Shown: in pieces, positions 8,870 to 17,291 of the stretch
Position numbering within the stretch: position 1 is the first letter of the stretch
Layout: the number at the start of each line of letters is the position of its first letter
NCBI GenBank assembly: GCA_910579015.1
Contig: CAJTRO010000003.1
Coordinates: forward strand, 91,159-155,158
Source of the DNA: an uncultured Dorea sp.
Lineage (GTDB): Bacteria; Bacillota_A; Clostridia; Lachnospirales; Lachnospiraceae
Length of the DNA stretch: 64,000 nt
Direction of reading: 5' to 3'
Made by a program: the position numbers and the translations under genes
The notes under the pieces: model-generated
Told to the model about the DNA's origin: nothing
The model's database searches: none
What the model saw: only the letters and a program-made list of their open reading frames with translations

Positions 8870-8991
8870 ATTGTGTTAGATGGATGGAAGCCCGAGGGTG
8901 TCTGCATGGTGTGCCGAAATGCCACTTTTTTTCACTTTACACAACTCCTATAATCTATAATGATTATGGTTTTAAGGAGGTATGAACAGTT

Positions 8992-9885
8992 ATGGAAGCA
9001 GTGTTGAGATGGACTGATTCTGTTACAGGAGTTTTTGATATATCCCGGGACAGATTTTTCAGGGTATGCATGATTCTTGTAATGTCAGGCGTATTGTGTC
9101 TCTGTATAAAGAAATATATGCATAACAGCAGTACGATGGAAGTGGATGCAAAGGGCGCGCTGGCAGGCATGGCGGGGATATACAGAGAGGGTGCGCTGGC
9201 AGACCTCTGTCGTCATGAGAGAAAATTTACTGAAAATATGATGGAAGAAAGGCTTAAGCGAAGGGAGAGTCTGTGTATATATGAGACGCCTGCACCGGTA
9301 TGTTTAGAAGAGCCGGAAAGAACGGCAGAAATGAAAACGATGGGAGCAGAAGAGACGATGACAGTCGGGCAGACGGATATCGCAGAGACGCCTGAATCGT
9401 TCCCGTATCCGGGGACAGATATTTCAAAGGATCTGCCTTCTGCCGGGGAGGTTCCGCCAATACCCGGCGACAGGCCGGCCGCGCTTCCGTCACTGGATCT
9501 GCCGGCGGTAACCGAGCCTGTAGAAGAAGAGAGGCCGGTGGACAATGAACCTGCCGGAGCAATAGAAATTGCCGGATATGTGGTAGATGAGGAAGGATAT
9601 ATTATCGGATATACCTCCGGCCTTATGGCTGTCGACGGTATTCTTCTGCTTGCGACGGACGAAAGCTGTATCGGGATCAGAAAGGATGCGCTGAACGGAC
9701 TTGCCTGTGATGTGACAGAAGTCTTTATACCGGCAAATATTACAGATATCGAACCGGGCGCCTTTGATGCGCTGCCGTATCTGATATACATAGAAGTGGC
9801 GGCAGAGAACCCGGTTTATTACAGCAAGGATGGAATACTGCATACAATTCTGGGAGAGGCAGTTGTTTCTCTGACAGAAGGATAG
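8992..9885 (+). CDS. Membrane-anchored protein with a BspA-like leucine-rich repeat domain
   Basis: The 297-residue protein has one transmembrane helix near the N-terminus (about residues 24-40) followed by a long acidic, proline/glutamate-rich linker. The C-terminal part (about 190-295) contains LRR_5/BspA-type phrases such as VTEVFIPANITDIEPGAF. The topology predicts an extracytoplasmic recognition or adhesion domain on a flexible stalk. The function is unknown. AAGGAGG lies 11 nt upstream. TATAAT-like boxes occur at 8949-8954 and 8956-8961, without a clear -35. Confidence 0.7.
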   Translation: MEAVLRWTDSVTGVFDISRDRFFRVCMILVMSGVLCLCIKKYMHNSSTMEVDAKGALAGMAGIYREGALADLCRHERKFTENMMEERLKRRESLCIYETPAPVCLEEPERTAEMKTMGAEETMTVGQTDIAETPESFPYPGTDISKDLPSAGEVPPIPGDRPAALPSLDLPAVTEPVEEERPVDNEPAGAIEIAGYVVDEEGYIIGYTSGLMAVDGILLLATDESCIGIRKDALNGLACDVTEVFIPANITDIEPGAFDALPYLIYIEVAAENPVYYSKDGILHTILGEAVVSLTEG

Positions 9886-9926
9886 GACGTATTATAAGTA
9901 AAGATTTTTCGTTTAGGAGGCATGGC

Positions 9927-11159
9927 ATGAAGATCCAGCAGATCAGAAGAGACAAAGATGAATATATGGATTTGTTGTTAATGGCGGATCCGCAGAGGGA
10001 TATGATAGAGAGCTATCTTGACCGGAGCGAGGTCTTCGTTCTGGTCAACGGCGGGGATGTCTGCGGGATCTGTGTGGTTGAGCCGCTGAAAAATCGAAAG
10101 TGTGAATTGAAAAGTATCGCGATCCGCGAAAAAGACCGTGGGAAAGGCTGTGCCAGATATATGCTCCGTCACATCTGCGAGCATTATGGCAATCAATGCG
10201 ATACCATGTATGCGGGGATGTGCAACAGCAGGAGGAACATCGAGTTTTTTGAGAAATGCGGATTTATAAATTCCCACATTGCCGTGAATTTCTATCCGGA
10301 GCATTACCGGGAACCAGTCTGTCAGGATGGCGTCAGGATGACGGATAAGGTCTATATGAGGAAACAGCTGGATTCTGAGATCAGTGTGAAGAAGGTGGTG
10401 GATCTGGCGTTGGAAGCGGGGAGGATCCTGCTTAAGAACGGAGCCGAGATCTTCCGTGTAGATGAGACGATCGTAAGGATCTGTAATCGTTTTCATGTAC
10501 AGTATGTGGATACTTTTATCCTGAGCCATGCGATATTTGTAAGTGCGGAGAACGGAATGGAGGAGGCGTATACGAAGGTGAAGCAGGTTCCCCTGTCTTC
10601 CTCACACCTTGGGATAGTTGCCGAGGTGAATGAGCTTTCGAGGGAGATTGAAGAAGGGCTTGTCAGTATCGAGGAGGCGTCTGAGCGGCTGCGCAGGATT
10701 GACGGGATGCCGGGTAAGAAGGGATATTTTCAGGTGCTTGCGGCTGGTATAGTGAGCGGTTGTTTCGGATATCTTCTGGGAGCGTCTGAGCTGGAGAGTA
10801 TGATCGCATTCGTTATCGGATGTCTGTTGCATGTATGGGTATTGACAGCAAAGAAGTATCAGATGTCCAAGATGATCGTCAATATCGCAGGCGGAGTGAT
10901 CATCACGGCGTTGGCGCTTCTGGCGTATCATCTTCCTGTCCCCGGGCATGTGAAGCCTGACGGGATGATCATCGGATCGATCATGCCGCTGGTGCCCGGA
11001 CTTGCGTTTGTGAATGCTATCAGAGATATTGCGGACAGTGATTTTCTGTCAGGGACGGTGCGGATGATCGACGCGCTGCTTGTGTTTGTCTATATTGCTG
11101 TCGGCGTGGGGATTACGCTTAGTATCTACAACAATATGGGAGGGAGGCTTATGCTGTGA
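9927..11159 (+). CDS. GNAT acetyltransferase fused to a threonine/serine exporter (ThrE, DUF1212) subunit
   Basis: Residues 1-145 form a GNAT domain (acetyl-CoA loop around EKDRGKGCARYML, then FFEKCGF). Residues 150-410 form the larger ThrE half, with the diagnostic AGRILLKNGAEIFRVDETI segment, a SSSHLG segment and about five C-terminal transmembrane helices. ThrE proteins export threonine and serine; in Firmicutes the carrier is usually split in two, and the small half overlaps this stop codon. A free-standing ThrE large half normally starts close to the LALEAGRILLKNG region, so the GNAT part is an addition. TAGGAGG sits 6 nt before the ATG. An internal ATG near 10359 could give the transporter half alone. 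Confidence 0.8.
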   Translation: MKIQQIRRDKDEYMDLLLMADPQRDMIESYLDRSEVFVLVNGGDVCGICVVEPLKNRKCELKSIAIREKDRGKGCARYMLRHICEHYGNQCDTMYAGMCNSRRNIEFFEKCGFINSHIAVNFYPEHYREPVCQDGVRMTDKVYMRKQLDSEISVKKVVDLALEAGRILLKNGAEIFRVDETIVRICNRFHVQYVDTFILSHAIFVSAENGMEEAYTKVKQVPLSSSHLGIVAEVNELSREIEEGLVSIEEASERLRRIDGMPGKKGYFQVLAAGIVSGCFGYLLGASELESMIAFVIGCLLHVWVLTAKKYQMSKMIVNIAGGVIITALALLAYHLPVPGHVKPDGMIIGSIMPLVPGLAFVNAIRDIADSDFLSGTVRMIDALLVFVYIAVGVGITLSIYNNMGGRLML

Positions 11160-11623
11160 TCCATGATTTTATCATGCATGTAATGTGTCCCTTTATAGGA
11201 ACCATCGGATATGCAGTCTTATTCAATATCCCAAAGAAATTCTATCTGTGCTGCGGGTTTACAGGCGCGGCCGGATGGCTGATCTATCATGCCGTTGTCA
11301 GCATGAATGCTTCGGCGGTGACGGCTTCTTTCTTCGGAACTCTGGCAGTCGTTCTGACGTCCAGGGTGCTGAGCGTCAGGAAGAAATGTCCGATCATTAT
11401 TTTCCTTGTGTCAGGGATCCTGCCGCTGGTGCCGGGGGCGGGGATCTATTATACGGTGTACTATATGGTAACGAACCAGCTGGCCGAAGCCGTGCTGCGG
11501 GGGATGGAATCTGTTAAAACAGCGTTTGCCATTGTACTTGGGATTGTGCTGGTACTGTCCATTCCGGGAGGGATATTTCAGCTTGTGTCCACAGAGAAGG
11601 GCGCCAGACAAAGAAGAGGATAA
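11156..11623 (+). CDS. Threonine/serine exporter small subunit (ThrE_2, DUF3815)
   Basis: This 155-residue, highly hydrophobic protein has four to five transmembrane helices and a VSGILPLVPGAGIYYTVY motif typical of the small ThrE half. It starts at a GTG overlapping the stop codon of the GNAT-ThrE gene (GTGA), a sign of translational coupling and of a two-part transporter. The exported substrate is not determined by sequence. Confidence 0.8.
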   Translation: MIHDFIMHVMCPFIGTIGYAVLFNIPKKFYLCCGFTGAAGWLIYHAVVSMNASAVTASFFGTLAVVLTSRVLSVRKKCPIIIFLVSGILPLVPGAGIYYTVYYMVTNQLAEAVLRGMESVKTAFAIVLGIVLVLSIPGGIFQLVSTEKGARQRRG

Positions 11624-11644
11624 AAAGGTTGATGCCCAAAAAGG

Positions 11645-11673
11645 TTGATAGATGTCCGGGGATTTGGTACAAT
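11645..11673 (+). promoter_or_regulatory. Sigma-A promoter of the sirtuin-like gene
   Basis: TTGATA (11645-11650) and TACAAT (11668-11673) are spaced by 17 nt, 56 nt upstream of the start codon. The segment AAAAAGGTTGAT occurs twice just upstream. Confidence 0.5.
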
Positions 11674-11728
11674 ATGTAAAAGAGAAGCATTAATTTACAG
11701 GAACCAATACGTAAGGAAGGTGAGCATT

Positions 11729-12469
11729 ATGTCAGGAGGGAAAATATTACAGATTCTGAATGACAGTCGGTATACGACGGTCTTGAGTGGATTCAGTATG
11801 CTTATTGAGAGCGGGTATCCGTCGATCAGGGATGGGGATGTGTCTTATGATATAGAGCAGAAATATGGATATTCCATGGAAGAGATGTTCTCAACGGCAT
11901 TTTTTTCGACACGGAAGGAACAGTTCTACGAATTCTATCGCAATGAGATGCTCAGCCAGCTTGAGACGCCGCCGGGTAAAGGATTTATCGAGATGGCGAG
12001 GCTTGAGAAGAAAGGGCTGTTTCAGTCCATCATCACCAGACGGATCTTTGGACTGCCGGAACGGGCGGGATGCACCAACGTTATCAATCTGCACGGCAAT
12101 GTTTACGATAATTTCTGCCCCCACTGCGGACGCAGATACCCTATGGAATATATAAGAGATTCAGTCAGAGTACCGCTCTGTGAGGACTGTAAGACACCGG
12201 TGAGACCAAGGGTATGTCTGTTTGGCGAGATGGTGGATAACAGTGTGATCACCAGGGCGGCAGAGGAGATCCAGAAGGCAGATGTACTTTTGGTACTGGG
12301 ATCGAACCTTAAGTCTTATCTGTGCAGCCAGCTCATTGAATATTATGAAGGCGATAAGCTGATCCTGGTGAATGAGACGCCGCATTATGCAGACAGGTTT
12401 GCCGACATCGTTGTTCACGAGAGGGTAGATGACCTGTTGGAGAAAATACGCTTAGAAATAGGAGATTAG
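11729..12469 (+). CDS. Divergent Sir2-like protein
   Basis: This 246-residue protein has the sirtuin layout: an N-terminal Rossmann segment, the INLHGN block with the family's catalytic histidine, a four-cysteine zinc site (CPHC near 130, CEDC near 152), and VLGSN and VNETP motifs. The NAD-binding residues are changed: the usual GAG(I/A)S is SGFSM, and TQNID is TRRIF. Either it binds another ligand or it is a pseudo-sirtuin. The start at 11729 follows AAGGAAGG by 8 nt. It ends 2 nt before gltX and probably shares its transcript. Confidence 0.75.
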   Translation: MSGGKILQILNDSRYTTVLSGFSMLIESGYPSIRDGDVSYDIEQKYGYSMEEMFSTAFFSTRKEQFYEFYRNEMLSQLETPPGKGFIEMARLEKKGLFQSIITRRIFGLPERAGCTNVINLHGNVYDNFCPHCGRRYPMEYIRDSVRVPLCEDCKTPVRPRVCLFGEMVDNSVITRAAEEIQKADVLLVLGSNLKSYLCSQLIEYYEGDKLILVNETPHYADRFADIVVHERVDDLLEKIRLEIGD

Positions 12470-12471
12470 AC

Positions 12472-13935
12472 ATGAGTAAAGTAAGAACAAGATTTGCACC
12501 AAGTCCTACCGGAAGAATGCATGTGGGCAACTTAAGGACAGCGCTCTATGCATATCTGATCGCGAAGCATGAGGGCGGAGACTTCATGCTCAGGATTGAA
12601 GATACGGACCAGGAGCGCTTTGTGGAGGGCGCTCTGGATATTATCTATCATACGCTTGAGGAGACGGGGCTTGTCCATGATGAAGGGCCGGATAAGGACG
12701 GCGGTGCAGGTCCGTATGTGCAGAGCGAGCGGAATGCTTCCGGTCTGTACCTTAAGTATGCGAAGCAGCTGATCGATCAGGGGAATGCCTATTACTGCTT
12801 CTGTGACAAGGAGAGGCTTGCATCTCTTAAGAGCAGCGTATCCGGGGAGCAGGGGACGGAGATCGTAGTCTACGATAAGCATTGCCTGGGGCTTGGCAAG
12901 GAGGAGATAGAGGCGAATCTGGCGGCAGGAAAGCCCTATGTGATCCGGTTCAATATGCCGACAGAAGGGACGACAACTTTTCAGGACGACATCTATGGAG
13001 AGATCACAGTTCCCAATGAAGAGCTGGAGGATCTGATCCTGATCAAATCAGACGGATATCCGACTTACAATTTTGCCAATGTCATCGACGACCATCTGAT
13101 GGGGATCACCCATGTTGTGCGGGGGAATGAGTATCTGTCATCTGCACCGAAATACAACAAGATCTACGAGGCATTCGGCTGGGAGGTCCCGACCTATGTA
13201 CACTGTCCGCTGATCACGGACGAGAACCACAAGAAGCTTAGCAAGCGGTGTGGACATTCCTCTTATGAGGATCTGATCGACCAGGGATTTATAACGGAGG
13301 CTGTTGTGAATTATGTGGCGCTGCTTGGATGGTGTCCGTCAGGGAATCAGGAGATCTTCTCGCTCGAGGAGCTGGTTTCTGAGTTTGATTATCATCATAT
13401 GAGCAAGTCGCCGGCAGTGTTCGATATTGTGAAGCTTAGATGGATGAACGGCGAGTATTTTAAAGCCATGGACGAAGACAGGTTCTTTGAGATGGCAAGG
13501 CCGTATATTAAGGAGGTTGTGACGAAGGATTATGATCTTAAGAAGATCGCGTCGCTTGTCAGGACCAGGATAGAAGTATTCCCGGATATCAGAGAGCAGA
13601 TAGATTTCTTCGAGGAACTGCCTTTGTATGATACGGCAATGTACTGCCATAAGAAGATGAAGACCAACGAGGAGAAGTCGCTTGAAGTGCTTAAGGACGT
13701 GCTTCCCCGCCTGGAGCAGCAGGAGGATTTCAGCAATGACGCTCTGTTTACTGTCCTTAAGGGATATGTGGACGAGAAGGGCTTTAAGACCGGATATGTG
13801 ATGTGGCCGGTAAGGACGGCTGTATCCGGGAAGCAGAATACCCCGGGCGGAGCAACGGAGATCATGGAGATTCTTGGAAAGGAAGAATCCCTTGCGAGGA
13901 TCCGTAGAGGGATTGAGCTGTTGGAGCAGTCATAA
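12472..13935 (+). CDS. gltX: Glutamyl-tRNA synthetase
   Basis: This class I aminoacyl-tRNA synthetase charges tRNA-Glu (and in many Firmicutes also tRNA-Gln, later amidated). It has 487 residues, with the HIGH-type signature HVGN at residues 17-20 and the KMSKS-type loop KLSKR near residue 255. The sequence RFAPSPTGRMHVGN is diagnostic. Its ATG is preceded by an AGGAG. The stop codon overlaps the next start by one base, so it is likely co-transcribed with the helicase. Confidence 0.95.
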   Translation: MSKVRTRFAPSPTGRMHVGNLRTALYAYLIAKHEGGDFMLRIEDTDQERFVEGALDIIYHTLEETGLVHDEGPDKDGGAGPYVQSERNASGLYLKYAKQLIDQGNAYYCFCDKERLASLKSSVSGEQGTEIVVYDKHCLGLGKEEIEANLAAGKPYVIRFNMPTEGTTTFQDDIYGEITVPNEELEDLILIKSDGYPTYNFANVIDDHLMGITHVVRGNEYLSSAPKYNKIYEAFGWEVPTYVHCPLITDENHKKLSKRCGHSSYEDLIDQGFITEAVVNYVALLGWCPSGNQEIFSLEELVSEFDYHHMSKSPAVFDIVKLRWMNGEYFKAMDEDRFFEMARPYIKEVVTKDYDLKKIASLVRTRIEVFPDIREQIDFFEELPLYDTAMYCHKKMKTNEEKSLEVLKDVLPRLEQQEDFSNDALFTVLKGYVDEKGFKTGYVMWPVRTAVSGKQNTPGGATEIMEILGKEESLARIRRGIELLEQS

Positions 13936-15785
13936 TGGAGATTCTTAAGATAGGAGAGTCTATGGGTTTAAATCGCGCTCAGGGCATGGCGGCCGCCCAT
14001 AAGGACGGACCTTGCCTGGTTCTTGCCGGTCCCGGTTCCGGGAAAACTCTTACCATAGCAAGAAGAATTGAATATCTGATCGTCAAATACAAGGTAAGGC
14101 CAGAAGAGATTCTGGTCATTACCTTTACAAAGTATGCCGCGAAGGAGATGAAGGAACGGTTCTTAAAGATCATGGGAGGAGTTAAGGTTCCTGTGACATT
14201 CGGGACCTTTCACGGGATCTATTATGGTATCCTGAAATGGGCATATAAGCTGGACCAGTCGAACCTTTTATCGGATACGCAGAAGTATGATCTGATCAAA
14301 AGGATGGCGGCGGGGCCTGACTGGGAGGAGCTTCTTGAGACCGAGGATGAGAAGGAATTTCTTAAGGAGCTGGCCGCGGAGATCGGCAATGTCAAGAACA
14401 ACTGCCATGACATCAGGACATACCGTCCGGCGCGCTGGGACGAACAGAAGTTTCGCAGGCTGTACCTTGCCTATGAGGAGGAGAAGCGCAGGCTTAGAAA
14501 GATAGATTTCGAGGATATGCTCGTCATGTGCCGGGAGCTGTTCCTTAAGAGGCCGGATATTCTCAGGAAATGGCAGGAGAGATTCCGGTATATCCTGGTG
14601 GATGAGTTCCAGGATGTGAACCAGGCACAGTATGATGTGGTGCGTATGCTTGCGGCGCCGGAGGATAACCTGTTCGTAGTCGGGGACGACGATCAGTCCA
14701 TTTATGGGTTCCGCGGGGCGAAGCCGGGGATCATGCTGGAATTTGAACATGACTATAAGAATGCCAGACGGATACTTCTGGATGTAAATTATCGTTCAAC
14801 GGAGCATATCGTGAATGGAGCGCTGAAAGTCATATCCCATAACAGTGAACGGTTTGACAAGAAGATTACGGCTTTTAAGGGGAAGGGCAGAACCGTCCAT
14901 GTGCAGGAGAACAAAAATCCCCAAGAGGAGGCCGGATATATTCTGGAACAGATAGAAAAATACCGTGGAGAGGGGATACCCTATGAGGAGATGGCCGTTC
15001 TGTACCGGACGGGTGCGGATGCAAGGGGATTGTCGGAGCTTCTGGCCGGGAACCAGATACCGTTTGTGATGAAGGAGAAGGCGGACAATCTGTATGATCA
15101 TTTCATCGGGACGGATATCATGAGTTATTTCCGGCTGGCGGCAGGCGAATATGAAAGGAAATATTTTCTTCAGGTCGCCAACAGGCCCAAGCGTTATATC
15201 AGCCGTGACAGCATGAGAGAAGGCCGGATCTCTTATGAGTCTCTGCGCAATTTTTATTGTGACAGGGAATGGATGATGGACCGGATCGACCAGCTTGAGT
15301 GGGATATGAAGATGATACGTGACAAGACGCCTTTTGCCGCGATCCAATATATAAGGAAGAGTATCGGTTATGACGGATTCCTTCGGGAATATGCCGCCGG
15401 ACACAAGGCTAGGGAAGAAGAGCTTATGGATATCCTGGAAGAGATCCAGCAGAATTCAAAGGCGTACCGGACGATGTCCGAATGGTTCGATCATGTGGCG
15501 GACTATAAAGCCGTGCTTGAGAAGCCCGATACAAAAGGCGTTTCCCTGATGACGATGCACAGTGCGAAGGGACTGGAGTATGAGCTGGTCTTCATCATAG
15601 AAGGAAATGAAGGCTGCATCCCTTATAAGAAGGCGAAGCTTTTGAAAGCTGTGGAGGAAGAGCGGAGGTTGTTCTATGTCGCTATGACGCGGGCGAAGCA
15701 GAAGCTGATCATCAGTTATGTGAAAGAAAAAAACGGAAAAGATATGGATCCTTCCCGTTTTGTTGAAGAACTACTCCTCGTCTGA
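13935..15785 (+). CDS. UvrD/Rep-type ATP-dependent DNA helicase
   Basis: This superfamily 1A helicase (616 residues) shows Walker A (GPGSGKT, about residue 33), motif Ia (ITFTKYAAKEM), Walker B (LVDEFQDVN), the GDDDQSIYGFRGA motif, and the C-terminal SLMTMHSAKGLEYELVF and VAMTRAK motifs. It is shorter than UvrD and PcrA (about 700-750 residues), fitting a compact paralogue used in repair or recombination. The ATG at 13935 overlaps the gltX stop; an ATG at 13962 preceded by GGAG is an equally possible start. Its last 15 nt overlap the convergent DUF1292 gene. Confidence 0.9.
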   Translation: MEILKIGESMGLNRAQGMAAAHKDGPCLVLAGPGSGKTLTIARRIEYLIVKYKVRPEEILVITFTKYAAKEMKERFLKIMGGVKVPVTFGTFHGIYYGILKWAYKLDQSNLLSDTQKYDLIKRMAAGPDWEELLETEDEKEFLKELAAEIGNVKNNCHDIRTYRPARWDEQKFRRLYLAYEEEKRRLRKIDFEDMLVMCRELFLKRPDILRKWQERFRYILVDEFQDVNQAQYDVVRMLAAPEDNLFVVGDDDQSIYGFRGAKPGIMLEFEHDYKNARRILLDVNYRSTEHIVNGALKVISHNSERFDKKITAFKGKGRTVHVQENKNPQEEAGYILEQIEKYRGEGIPYEEMAVLYRTGADARGLSELLAGNQIPFVMKEKADNLYDHFIGTDIMSYFRLAAGEYERKYFLQVANRPKRYISRDSMREGRISYESLRNFYCDREWMMDRIDQLEWDMKMIRDKTPFAAIQYIRKSIGYDGFLREYAAGHKAREEELMDILEEIQQNSKAYRTMSEWFDHVADYKAVLEKPDTKGVSLMTMHSAKGLEYELVFIIEGNEGCIPYKKAKLLKAVEEERRLFYVAMTRAKQKLIISYVKEKNGKDMDPSRFVEELLLV

Positions 15786-16055
15786 CTCCTCGAATTCCTG
15801 TGTATCCATCCATTCGTCGAAAGCGTCTGCGGCGATCTCGTATTCATCGTCATCTTCGATGTTCTCAAGCTCCGGTTCGCCCTCCGGCGTCTCGACATAG
15901 CGGTAGAGATAGACGTCGCCCTCTTCGGTGTCGTCTTCGTTCTGTGGAAGAAGAGCGATATATTCTCTGCCGCCTGCCTCAAATAAGGTAAGTATAGCAC
16001 ATTCTACGACTTCATCATTGTCTAATGTCAGTTCTACGGTCATGTATTCATCCAT
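15771..16055 (-). CDS. DUF1292 family protein
   Basis: This 94-residue, strongly acidic protein of unknown function is common in Clostridia. The VECAILTLFEAGGREYIALLP stretch (21 residues, with the Y-I-A-L-L-P end as its mark) and the EGDVYLYRY segment identify the family. It is read from the minus strand after AAAGGAGAAG and converges on the helicase gene, sharing 15 nt at the 3' ends. Confidence 0.85.
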   Translation of the reverse strand: MDEYMTVELTLDNDEVVECAILTLFEAGGREYIALLPQNEDDTEEGDVYLYRYVETPEGEPELENIEDDDEYEIAADAFDEWMDTQEFEESDEE

Positions 16056-16161
16056 AACATTCTTCTCCTTTGCTTTTTAGATACTTTAACTGTAACAAAG
16101 GTGCCTGCAAATTGCAAGAAAGTTTTGTCAATGAAGGGATTTTGTTTTCAACATTGTAGAC

Positions 16162-16190
16162 TTTACAAAAAAAATGTTGTAGAATATTTT
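16162..16190 (+). promoter_or_regulatory. Candidate promoter of the substrate-binding protein gene
   Basis: TTTACA (16162-16167) and TATTTT (16185-16190) are separated by 17 nt, 33 nt upstream of the start codon. The match is moderate. Confidence 0.35.
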
Positions 16191-16222
16191 CGGAAGAGTA
16201 TATTTTAAGGAGGAGAACGATT

Positions 16223-17230
16223 ATGAGGAAGGGGAGAATGCTGTGGGCATTGGCCGCAATGCTTGTGGGCATTTTCGTTTTGGCTGCGTGCAAGAAGAAT
16301 GTAGGGACTCCTGAGGATAATGCAGTTTCCAAGGAGCCGGAGGAGAATGAGGATATACAGGAAGAGGATACATATGTATTTGGGTTTTCGGGAATTGATA
16401 TGGAGAACCCGTATTTTATAACGCTTGAATCGGCGGTAAGGGAAGTATTAGAGAAGAATGGATATACTATGATCACAAAGGATCCGGCATCAAGCCCGGA
16501 GCTTCAGATCATCCAGATCCAGGAAATGATTGACGAGGGGGCGGATGCGGTATTTTTAAGCCCGGTTGACTGGGAGAAGATCACAGAGGCGCTCAAGCTG
16601 CTTAAAGAGGCAGGTGTCAGGATCATTAATGTGGATACACAGGTAAAGGAGATGGATTACGTGGACGCCTATATCGGTTCAGATAACAGGGAGGCAGGAT
16701 ATATCTGCGGGGAAGATCTGATCGGCAGATGTCCTGACGGCGGAAAGGTGGCGATACTGGAATGTCCGACACAGAATTCCATCAACGACCGTATTACAGG
16801 ATTTGAGGAGGCGATAGCGAAGGCAGAGAAGGGATTTGAGGTTGTTGCAAGGGAGGATACCAACGGAGAGTTTGAGAAGGCTCTGGAGGCATCGAAGGCC
16901 ATCGTTGCCGATTACCCGGATGTGAAGGCGATCATGTGCGGGAACGATCAGCTTGCGGTTGCCGCAAAGACAGCGGTGAACCTTGCCAGTATGGATACGG
17001 TGGTCATATACGGTGTGGACGGATCGCCGGATATTAAGAAGGAGCTTAAGAAGGCGAACGGGCAGATTGCCGGCACCGCGGCACAGTCGCCGATCAGCAT
17101 GGGGAAGGCAGCCGCAAAGACAGCGGTGAATATGCTGAACGGGGAGGAGTACGAGAACGAGATATACGTGGAAGTTTTTATGATTGATAAAGATAATGTT
17201 GATATGTATGGAGTAGATGGATGGCAGTAG
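16223..17230 (+). CDS. Sugar-binding (Peripla_BP_4 type) lipoprotein, orphan
   Basis: The 335-residue protein has a lipoprotein signal peptide ending in VLAAC (lipidated Cys23), an acidic linker, and a periplasmic-binding fold of the ribose/galactose family (FGFSGIDMENPYF, then QIIQIQEMIDEGADAVFLSP, and MCGNDQLAVAAK). Such proteins deliver sugars to ABC importers or signal to receptors. No permease or ATPase gene lies next to it, so it may serve a transporter or sensor encoded elsewhere. AAGGAGG lies upstream of the ATG. Confidence 0.85.
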   Translation: MRKGRMLWALAAMLVGIFVLAACKKNVGTPEDNAVSKEPEENEDIQEEDTYVFGFSGIDMENPYFITLESAVREVLEKNGYTMITKDPASSPELQIIQIQEMIDEGADAVFLSPVDWEKITEALKLLKEAGVRIINVDTQVKEMDYVDAYIGSDNREAGYICGEDLIGRCPDGGKVAILECPTQNSINDRITGFEEAIAKAEKGFEVVAREDTNGEFEKALEASKAIVADYPDVKAIMCGNDQLAVAAKTAVNLASMDTVVIYGVDGSPDIKKELKKANGQIAGTAAQSPISMGKAAAKTAVNMLNGEEYENEIYVEVFMIDKDNVDMYGVDGWQ

Positions 17231-17291
17231 GATTGTATCAGGGCCGCAGATCGGGAATCTGCCGGCTGTAGGATGACAGGAAGGATAAGAC

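Noticed and set aside
8735..8953. 72-residue reading frame after grdD
   Set aside because: It starts inside the grdD stop, has no ribosome binding site or recognisable domain, and overlaps the operon terminator hairpin.
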